From Kiritimatiellota bacterium (GTDB lineage Bacteria; Verrucomicrobiota; Kiritimatiellia; CAIQIC01): 39,798 nucleotides of DNA. Below are positions 6,687-13,517 of the stretch, one piece after another. The notes beneath the pieces were generated by a model. That model saw only the letters and a list, made by a program, of their open reading frames with translations, ran no database searches and was not told where the DNA came from. The stretch spans positions 1 through 39,798 of the forward strand of contig JAPLSZ010000122.1 of the NCBI GenBank assembly GCA_026398385.1, read 5' to 3'. The first letter of the stretch is position 1. Every line of letters begins with the position of its first letter. The translations under genes and the position numbers were made by a program.

Positions 6687-8671
6687 TTACCGGGGGGCAT
6701 AGATCGATTTCATCTTCCAAGCCGAGATGTTCTTCTTCACCACGGCATCGCCGCCCTTGCTGAACAAATTGACTCCGAGATTTTCCGGAACATACCTGCC
6801 TGCGGCGACGGCGGCCTGGCGTTCGTTGGCAAACACTTCGACGAGATTCTTGTCGATAAACACCCGCAAGGTGAGGGCTTCGCCGGGCTTGAGTTCAAAC
6901 GGTGCAGGCACCTTGCCCACCTTCAAGGTCTTGCTTTCCGGCAGGTAGGCAACTCTCACGCCGTTTTCGCCAGTATTGTCGCACAGGACATCCAGGCCAA
7001 ATTCTTTCGCGGTGGATGCTTGGAAGGCCACTTCCAGTTCAAGAGTGTTACCGCTGATCTTCTTGAGCGGGTGCACCGTATCACTCTTTACCGTGATCCC
7101 TTCTTCCTGGTTCCGGTCGTAGCGAAGTGCTTCGAGTTCCTTCAACGGCTTAATCCGTAACACTCCGTCTTTCGGAAGTTCCAGTTCACGCGGCAGCGAC
7201 TGGACCCCGCACGGAGCAACGGGCAGATTAAGCAGCCAGGCCCACATCACGCGGCGCTTGTCCTTGGTCAACACGGATTCCGGAGCGAAGAAATTGTTAC
7301 CGTTCCAGCTCATCATCGCCTGGAAATCGGGGAGGTACTTCTCGTCTTTAAAGTCGCCGAGATAGTAGCGGCAGCCTAGTCCGTGGCTGATGCACAACAG
7401 CATCCATTTGTTGCCGATCTTGAACATGTTGGCGCACGAGATGTCTTCCCCCCTGGGCACGCCGAGATTCGCCGGGTAAGCGTCATGCAGCAGCGGCCCG
7501 AGGAATGTCCAGGTCTTGAGGTCCGACGACTTCATCAGGAGAGGATTCCCGCCGCCACTGAGCGCATAGTAGGTATCGCCGTTGAGCCAGCAGTCAGGGT
7601 CCCAATGACGCATCGACGGCTCCTTCCCGGCGGCATCCAGGGGGTTCAGCGGCCCCGGCTTGGTCCACTTCTCCAGCTTGTCATCCAGGGCAAAAGCCAG
7701 CTGGTTTCTGCCGGACCCCTGGCCATGATAGATGATGGCGGGCTTGCCGGGTGCCACGTCCAGTGCACCAGGTCCTTGCTGGAGACATGGGCAAAGGCGA
7801 ACCCGGTTCTATGGTTGTAGATGTAGTGCAGGTGATACAAGCCTTTCCAATAGAAGGCGCAGTTGGGATCGCCGGGCATGGCGCCGCCGGGGCCGGGATG
7901 CAGCAGATGGTAGGTCAGCCAGTCATCCGGCGGATTCGCCGGCATGGCCGGGGTTTCAAACTCGGCGGCTGCGGCTCCGGCAATCTTTTTGCCGGTAGCC
8001 ATCAGCGTGGCCCCGACGGTTTCGAGCACCAGGCGGCCGTCCTCGATTTTGGCCCCACCGTCCAGGTTGTTGACGGGAAATCGCCCCATCCGATCGGTCT
8101 CCTTGCCTTTCTCAAAAGTCCACCAGGCATACGGCTTGATCGCTGATGCCTTCTTGGGCTCCAACTTCTTGATCTCATCGGCGCTCAGCGCCTGGTCATA
8201 GATCCGGGCATCCTCAATCGCCCCCTGCAGGTGCTGGCCCGTGCCGGCCCCCTCATGCCGCAGGCCGAAGACCGCCATGTTGTCGCCGGCGCTCAGCAGA
8301 TCGATGTTGCTGGCTTCGTAAGCGGCATAGGGCTCGCCATTGCGATAGATGGAGCTCTGGTTGCCCTTGTAAACAATCGCCATCTGGATCAGCGTCTTGC
8401 GGTCAGCTTTCTCCACAGCGTTCGCGTGCTGGTCGCCTTGGGTGCGCTTGAGAAAATCGCTGCCGGCCATCCATTTGCCCGCCTCTCTTTCCCCAAAAAC
8501 GATGGCGTCGAACTGATCGCCGCGCTGTATCGTCAACGCGCTGCCGCCCTGCTGCGTAGTGTTTGCCAGGCAGACCCACGATACCAGAGTCTTGTTGGCG
8601 CCCGGCGCGCCCGCACTGCAAACCGAAAGCATGGCCAGGCCGATTACCGCATTGTTTGTAACTCTCTTCAT
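6687..8671 (-). pseudogene. LamG-GH32 glycosidase, broken by an internal deletion/frameshift near 7750
   Basis: Two overlapping minus-strand frames form one gene. The first part (from ATG 8671) has a signal peptide (MKRVTNNAVIGLAMLSVCSA) and a LamG-like domain (about 25-170, with AIEDARIYDQALSADEI). The GH32 start follows, with DPNCAFYWKGLYHLHYIYNH and SSKDLVHWTWHP. The second part, in another frame, resumes at GKPAIIYHGQGSGRNQLAFA and includes MRHWDPDCW, GEDISCANMF and a C-terminal beta-sandwich ending near NLVEVFANERQ. At the joint HWTWHP meets GKPAIIYHGQG; I estimate about 20 residues (the usual FSGT region) are missing and the frame changes. The catalytic Asp of the DPN motif is kept, but the position of the GH32 acid/base Glu before Cys reads Ser (I-S-C). 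As sequenced it would make only the N-terminal half. Confidence 0.78.
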
Positions 8672-8704
8672 CGTATACCGTCTTCTTGTTTGGCGAACAG
8701 TATT

Positions 8705-8721
8705 ATTGAACGGAATTCAAT
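8705..8721. promoter_or_regulatory. 17-base inverted repeat upstream of the broken GH32 gene
   Basis: ATTGAA-cggaa-TTCAAT, 6-bp arms with a 5-base centre, lies 34-50 bases upstream of the GH32 ATG at 8671, where a transcription regulator would bind. An overlapping minus-strand GGAATT-G-AATTCC (also symmetrical) adds to it. No adjacent regulator gene is present. Confidence 0.35.
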
Positions 8722-8891
8722 TCCACCTATGCACGGCGCAAATTGCGCCCGTTACCGGCAAACAGCATAGTACCGGCAGCTCAGGCATACAAGACGGTCT
8801 TTTTTGGGAGGGCGGTCAATATGCCTCCTTTGCTGGATTCAGGCGGCGGCATCCGGCCCCGACGCGGCGTGCGAGTTCGGCGCGTTCGTAG

Positions 8892-9019
8892 AAGCGTCCG
8901 CTGGACGCTTTTCAAAGCGACGGGACGTCGCTTCCACGGCGGCGGACACTTTGCCGCGCGGATATTCGCTCGCAGCGCGGTTGGCAAGGGCGCCAACCGC
9001 AACACGCGGGGGCGCGTGT
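8892..9019. repeat. Cluster of four perfect hairpins in 128 bases
   Basis: 8892-8910: AAGCGTCC-gct-GGACGCTT. 8915-8933: AAGCGACG-gga-CGTCGCTT. 8977-9000: GCGGTTGGC-aagggc-GCCAACCGC (9-bp stem). 9002-9019: ACACGCG-gggg-CGCGTGT. All stems are perfect. The 625-base stretch 8672-9297 has no supportable gene; this cluster and the word repeats after it account for much of it. It resembles a composite repetitive extragenic palindromic element. Confidence 0.7.
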
Positions 9020-9059
9020 GCTCCGCGGAATCCCGTAAGTCGCTATGGCCCTCCAGCCC

Positions 9060-9240
9060 CACTTCTTCCGCGTCATCCGTGTAAATCAGTGTTCATTCGC
9101 GGCAAAAAATCTTCTTTACCTCGGTGACCTCCAGCACCTCCGTGACCTCTGTGGTTGAATTCTGCCTTTGGCTTGAGTCGCGGCACGGCATGGTTATTGG
9201 TTGCGGCTATGCCGGGCTGTGTAAATCTGTGGATAAAGCT
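9060..9240. repeat. Degenerate GTGTAAATC / CCTCNGTGACC word repeats
   Basis: Variants of ATCCGTGTAAATCAGTGTTCAT (about 9077-9100), CTCGGTGACCTCC with CTCCGTGACCTCTGTGG (about 9120-9155) and CTGTGTAAATCTGTGGATAA (about 9215-9236) are interspersed. The same kind of words (AATCTGTGAAATCTGCG) recurs at 22460-22495. No gene is seen here. Confidence 0.6.
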
Positions 9241-9297
9241 CGGGCTTCTTTCCGGGCTGGGTCAAACTCCGGCATCAGCGGCCTGCGCTGTTTCCGC

Positions 9298-10518
9298 TCA
9301 GGGCTGCGGCGGCGGTTCGTGCGGCGCGGTGGGGCGGGGGGCGTCGCGGGCGGCGTCCCAGTAGGGCGAGATGCGGCGGAGGCTGGCGACGACCTCCGGA
9401 AAGACTTCGATCACCCGGTTCACCTCCGTGGCGGTGGTGTAGCGGCTGAGGCTGAAGCGCACGGAGCCATGCATGGCGGTGAAGGGCACGTGCATGGCCT
9501 TGAGCACGTGCGAGGGTTCCAGCGAGCCGGAGGTGCAGGCGGAACCGCTGGACGCGCAAATACCGTGTTCGTTGAGCTGGTAGAGGATGCTCTCGCCCTC
9601 GATGTAGTGGCAAGCCAGGTTGAGCGTGTTCGGCAGCCGCGGGGCGTCCCGGCCATTGACTTCCAGGTACGGGATCCGCTGCACCAGGGCGGCTTCCAGC
9701 TTGTTGCGCAGCCCGCGGATGCGATCCACGTCGGCCAAATGCAAAGCCGCCAAGCGGCACGCCTCGCCCAAAGCGACAATATAGGGGACATTCTCCGTGC
9801 CGGCGCGGCGGTTGTTTTCCTGATGGCCGCCGATGAGCAGCGGGCGGATCGGCGTGCCGCGCTTGCTGTACAGCGCGCCGACGCCCTTGGGCGCATGGAG
9901 CTTGTGACCCGAGAAGCTCAACAGGTCCACCTGCTCAAACTCCGCGGTGAGGTCCACCGGTATTTTGCCGATGGCTTGCGTGGCGTCGGTATGGAAGACG
10001 ATGGCCGGATTGGTTTCGTGGGCGATGCGGGCGAGTTCGGCGACGGGGAAGAGCACGCCGGTTTCGTTGTTGGCATGCATGATGGTCACCAGCAGCGTGT
10101 CGGGCCGCAGCGCCCGGATATACGCATCGCGGTCGAGCTGGCCGCTGCGGTCCACAGGCAGGAAGGTGACCTCGTAGCCCTGCCGGGCCAGGTCCTTGCA
10201 GACCTCGAGCACGGCGGGATGTTCGACCGCCGTGGTGAGAATATGGCGGCGCTGCGGCTGGGCGCGGGCCACGCCGCCGATCGCCCAGTTGTTGCTCTCC
10301 GTGGCGCAGGAGGTGAAGGTGATCTGGTCCGGGGTAACGCCGCCGAGCAGGGCAGCCACCTCGCGGCGCGCGTTGTTTAGGGCGGCGGAAATCGGGCGCG
10401 CCTGCTCGTACGCCGAGCTGGGATTGAAATACTGATCGGTCAGAAACGGCGTCAGGGCGGCCACCACTTCCGGCGCTATAGCCGTGGTGGCGTTGTTGTC
10501 CATGTAAATAGTTTTCAT
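9298..10518 (-). CDS. nifS: Cysteine desulfurase NifS
   Basis: 406 residues. PLP-dependent enzyme that takes sulfur from L-cysteine for Fe-S cluster assembly. The N-terminus MKTIYMDNNATT is the family signature. The PLP-binding Lys is in SFSGHKLHAPKG (about residue 205), the cofactor-contacting His in TTAVEHPAV, and the catalytic Cys in SSGSACTSGSLEPSHVL (about residue 330). RAGTENVPYIVALG is also typical. A Pro-rich tail of about 20 residues ends the protein. It starts 6 bases after the nifU stop, so the two are co-transcribed and probably coupled. NifS/NifU pairs of this kind serve general Fe-S assembly in many anaerobes that do not fix nitrogen; no nif structural genes are here. Confidence 0.95.
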   Translation of the reverse strand: MKTIYMDNNATTAIAPEVVAALTPFLTDQYFNPSSAYEQARPISAALNNARREVAALLGGVTPDQITFTSCATESNNWAIGGVARAQPQRRHILTTAVEHPAVLEVCKDLARQGYEVTFLPVDRSGQLDRDAYIRALRPDTLLVTIMHANNETGVLFPVAELARIAHETNPAIVFHTDATQAIGKIPVDLTAEFEQVDLLSFSGHKLHAPKGVGALYSKRGTPIRPLLIGGHQENNRRAGTENVPYIVALGEACRLAALHLADVDRIRGLRNKLEAALVQRIPYLEVNGRDAPRLPNTLNLACHYIEGESILYQLNEHGICASSGSACTSGSLEPSHVLKAMHVPFTAMHGSVRFSLSRYTTATEVNRVIEVFPEVVASLRRISPYWDAARDAPRPTAPHEPPPQP

Positions 10519-10524
10519 GGGGGG

Positions 10525-11439
10525 CTAGACCGCGATGACCCGCAAGTGTTCGTTAATTTCTTCCTTCAACGTGCGTTCGACCATCATCTTGCAGGCGCCG
10601 GTCAGCCGGCAATAGACCAGGTCGTCCTTGACGTCCACGACTTCGATGTCGCCGCCGTCGTGTTGCAGGGCGGGGCGGATGGATTGGGCGACCACCTGTT
10701 CGATGTGCTTGTATAACTGAAACGGCGACGGCTCGCCGGGGGCCGCGGCAGCCGGCAGGGCAGGGGCTGTGCCGCCGGACATGGGTTTGCGGCCCCAGGC
10801 CTCGTCGAGCAGATCCTGCAGACCGCCGGGCGCATGATGACAGGAGGCACAGGCGCCGCCCGCTTTGATGGCGTTGGTGATGTCCGGAATCGTCCGCAGG
10901 TTGAGCTCCTTGATCTTCCGGCGGATGTACGGCTCGGTGACCGAAAAACATTTGCAGACGATGCGGCCATCGTCTTCGCCCTTGGTCTGGAGTTGCACAC
11001 CGGCCTGCGCCAGATCCACGCCCCGTTTCTGCGCCCAGTTGTAGACGGCGGATTCCAGCGCCTCGGCGCCCATCACGGAACAGTGGATTTTCTGCGCCGG
11101 CAGGCCCTCCAGGAACCGGACGATGTCCTGGGTGGTGATCTTGAGAGCGTGGATCGGCGTGAACTGACCCTGTTCGATGAGCGTGCACAGCGCTTCCGAC
11201 GCCGCGATGGCCGAGGTGCAGCCGAAGGTCAGGTAACGGGCCTCGGTAATGACGTCCTGCAACGGGTCCGTGGCATGCTTCCGGACGCGGAAGGAGAAGC
11301 GCAGGGCGTCGCCGCACACGATCGAGCCGTGTTCGCCGAACCCGTCGGGTTTCTCGATCTCGCCCATGTGCGTGCCGGGCTTGCCGTGCACGGCATCCAT
11401 GAAAATCTGCCGCGTCTTTTCGCTATATTCCCAAGCCAT
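10525..11439 (-). CDS. nifU: Fe-S cluster scaffold NifU (three-domain type) with altered Nfu motif
   Basis: 304 residues from ATG 11439, preceded by ACGGAGAA. Residues 1-125 are the IscU-like scaffold with its three cysteines (SIVCGDALRF, YLTFGCTSAIA, KIHCSVMGAEAL). Residues about 155-205 are the BFD-type [2Fe-2S] domain (VCKCFSVTE ... GGACASCHH). Residues about 225-304 are the Nfu domain (IRPALQHDGGDIEVVDV). In that last domain the usual C-x-x-C is missing: the sequence reads RLTGACKMMVERTLKEE, with a single Cys and apparently a few residues deleted. The scaffold and central domains look intact. It is first in a two-gene operon with nifS and has its own promoter at 11467-11495. Confidence 0.93.
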   Translation of the reverse strand: MAWEYSEKTRQIFMDAVHGKPGTHMGEIEKPDGFGEHGSIVCGDALRFSFRVRKHATDPLQDVITEARYLTFGCTSAIAASEALCTLIEQGQFTPIHALKITTQDIVRFLEGLPAQKIHCSVMGAEALESAVYNWAQKRGVDLAQAGVQLQTKGEDDGRIVCKCFSVTEPYIRRKIKELNLRTIPDITNAIKAGGACASCHHAPGGLQDLLDEAWGRKPMSGGTAPALPAAAAPGEPSPFQLYKHIEQVVAQSIRPALQHDGGDIEVVDVKDDLVYCRLTGACKMMVERTLKEEINEHLRVIAV

Positions 11440-11466
11440 GGTGTTCTCCGTTGAATCGCTGCAGCT

Positions 11467-11495
11467 AGCATACCGCATCCGACCGCGGATTCCAA
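11467..11495 (-). promoter_or_regulatory. Promoter of nifU-nifS
   Basis: On the minus strand TTGGAA (11495-11490) and TATGCT (11472-11467) are separated by exactly 17 bases. Transcription would start near 11460, about 20 bases before the nifU ATG at 11439, leaving room for the ACGGAGAA ribosome site. The region is divergent with the CsgG-like gene. Confidence 0.6.
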
Positions 11496-11516
11496 TCGTG
11501 GAATGAGGAAGGCTAG

Positions 11517-11546
11517 TTGACAAAGTTTTTGCTGAGTGCCAGTATG
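11517..11546 (+). promoter_or_regulatory. Promoter of the CsgG/Sel1/metzincin cassette
   Basis: A consensus -35 TTGACA (11517-11522) is followed 18 bases later by AGTATG (11541-11546); TATGAA at 11543 is an alternative at 20 bases. The ATG lies at 11592 behind a strong AGGAGG. The -35 is better than the -10. Confidence 0.45.
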
Positions 11547-11591
11547 AATGTATGGTGTCTGGTACAGCCGGGGAACCGGCAGGAGGCAAGG

Positions 11592-12626
11592 ATGAAGAAA
11601 TTCAGAGCAGCGTTGGTGTGCGCCATGCTGTGCGCCGCCGCCCAAGCCCAATCCAAGGTGGTGGTGGCCTTGATGCCGTTGAGTTCGTCCGATGGCCTGG
11701 AGGCGGAACCGGCCATCGTTTCGCAGGTGCTGCAGGCCAAGCTGTCCGACTCGGCCAACGTCACCCTGGTTGAGCGCGAGCGCCTGCATCAGGCGCTGGC
11801 GGAATTGAAGCTGGGGCAGCAAGGCCTGGTGACGGCGGCATCCGCGGGGCAGCTCGGCAAGCTGGTCGGCGCGCGGTATTTCTGCAGCGGCAGCTTGAGC
11901 AAATCCGGCGACAAAATCATGGCTGTCGCCAAGGTCATTGAGGTCGAAACCACGCTGGTGAAAACGACCTATGCCTTTCTTAAGAACAAGGAAGATGCCG
12001 AGGCCGCGGGCGCCATGCTGGCCGCCCAGCTTGAGCAGGTGATCGCCCGGCTTGAAGCCGAGCGTGCGGAACGCGGAACCATGACCGGGGACGCGAAAGG
12101 GGCCGCCCAGGCTATCCCGGCGGACTGGAAGCGGCCGCGCGTGATGGTGATCATTCGCGAAATGCATGTCCAACATCCGTCCTTGATCGAAATGCATGCC
12201 CGGGCTTTGATCGACCCGGCAGGTGAAACGGAGATCATCAAACGCCTCCTGGGCGCGAACTTCCGGGTGATTGACTCCGAATATGTCCACCTGATGCAGA
12301 GCGATCAATCCGGGGCGAAGCGCTTATTTGGCAGCCTCAAGACCGCCACGCAGCATGCGGCCGCCCGGAAGGCGGACATTCTGCTTTACGGCGAAGCCCT
12401 GTCCGAGCGCGGCGCCGGCCTGGGCGATTTCGAGGGCTGCCGCGGGCGGATCGAACTCAAGGCGGTGCGCACGGACAACGATGAAATCCTGCTGTCCGAC
12501 AGCGCCGAAGGCGGCGCCACGGACCTGGTCGAGGCGGTGGCCGGCAAGAAAGCCATTCAGCAGGCGGCCAACCGTCTGGCCGATACTTTCCTGTATTCCC
12601 TGGCTGCGAAATGGAACAAAAAGTAA
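11592..12626 (+). CDS. Secreted CsgG/FlgO-like protein with two tandem CsgG-type halves
   Basis: 344 residues from ATG 11592, with CAGGAGGC upstream. The signal peptide MKKFRAALVCAMLCAAAQA has a clear A-Q-A cleavage site and no lipobox Cys. Residues about 22-165 resemble the CsgG/TolB-N fold: VVALMPLSS, then NVTLVERERLHQALAELKL, then GQLGKLVGARYFCSGSLS. The pattern NV-VERE-L-L-E--L-----A--G---GA-Y---G is a CsgG hallmark. Residues about 180-344 look like a second, more diverged copy (RVIDSEYVHLMQ ... AARKADILLYGEAL). CsgG itself is an outer-membrane lipoprotein pore for curli; without a lipobox and with two halves this is more likely a periplasmic relative. First gene of a three-gene run whose third member also carries two such domains. 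Confidence 0.72.
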   Translation: MKKFRAALVCAMLCAAAQAQSKVVVALMPLSSSDGLEAEPAIVSQVLQAKLSDSANVTLVERERLHQALAELKLGQQGLVTAASAGQLGKLVGARYFCSGSLSKSGDKIMAVAKVIEVETTLVKTTYAFLKNKEDAEAAGAMLAAQLEQVIARLEAERAERGTMTGDAKGAAQAIPADWKRPRVMVIIREMHVQHPSLIEMHARALIDPAGETEIIKRLLGANFRVIDSEYVHLMQSDQSGAKRLFGSLKTATQHAAARKADILLYGEALSERGAGLGDFEGCRGRIELKAVRTDNDEILLSDSAEGGATDLVEAVAGKKAIQQAANRLADTFLYSLAAKWNKK

Positions 12627-12631
12627 ACAGG

Positions 12632-13475
12632 ATGGAACCGACTGTGTCCGGGACAGCCGCAACCCAATGGGTGGCGGTGGTCGTGGTCGCTCTGCTTGCC
12701 TGTCGTTTCACTTTATCGGCTGGCGCGGCGGAAGAAATAGCCACCTTGCAGGCCAAGAGTGCCGCCGGCGACGCGCGGGCACAAGCCCTGCTGGCGCGTG
12801 CCTATGAGGATGGCGATGCCGGTCTGCCGCGGAATTACAAGGAAGCGGCGCGCCTGGCCCACTTGTCGGCGCAGCAGAACCACCCTTACGGCCTGTTTGC
12901 CTTGGCCCGCCTGTATCAACGGGGGAAGGGCGTTGTGGGCAATGAGGAAATAGCGAAAGGCCTTTTTATCCGTGCCCGGGAGGGGCTTAGGCCTCTGGCC
13001 GAACAGGGCGACGCGGAAGCGCAAGGCAGTCTGGGAGTGATTTATCTGTTCGGTTGGGGCGTGCAGAAAGATGCCGAACTGGCCTTCAAATGGTTACGTC
13101 AGTCGGCTCGCTCTTATGTATAGCGAAGGGGTGGGTGTGGGCAAGAATCCACGGGAAGCGCGGAAGTTGTTTTTGTTGGCGGCCGAACAGAGCGTGACTG
13201 AGGCGATGGCGGCTCTGAGCTTATCGCTCTTACATGGCGACGGCGGAAGTCCCGATCCGCAAGCTGCATTCCGCTGGGTTCACAAGGCGGCCGTGAAAGG
13301 CAATTCCCGTGCCTGCAATAATCTGGGTGTGATGTACGAGAAGGGAACAGCCGTACAGCGTGACGATGCCGAGGCCGTGAAATGGTATCGCCAGGCAGCG
13401 TTGCTGGGCGAACCAAGGGCTGTGAGCAACCTGTCGCGGATGGACGACAAGGGCCAGTTGGGTGACGGACTATGA
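12632..13475 (+). pseudogene. Sel1-repeat protein split by a frameshift/deletion near 13105
   Basis: The first frame (ATG 12632, or 12611 overlapping the preceding gene) has a signal peptide (VAVVVVALLACRFTLSAGA). Three Sel1/TPR-like repeats follow, e.g. ALLARAYEDGDAG and SLGVIYLFGWGVQKDAELAF. It hits TAG at 13121 right after KWLRQSARSYV. The next frame picks up at RLALMYSEGVGVG and gives three more repeats (ALSLSLLHGDG, NNLGVMYEKGTAV) to 13475. At the joint, the helix end KWLRQSA is followed at once by the next repeat's RLALMYSEG, so about eight residues are lost together with the frame. Restored, it would be about 285 residues. Sel1 proteins act as scaffolds for protein contacts, often in the periplasm. 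Either a recent mutation or a sequencing/assembly error. Confidence 0.72.
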
Positions 13476-13517
13476 GAAGAACAACCAGCCCATCATGGTG
13501 AACGGAGACCGCCGCCG

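Noticed and set aside
8781-9062. A 93-codon minus-strand frame (DSAEHTRPRVL...) as a gene
   Set aside because: It is the translation of the hairpin cluster; such frames are typical of repeats wrongly called as genes.
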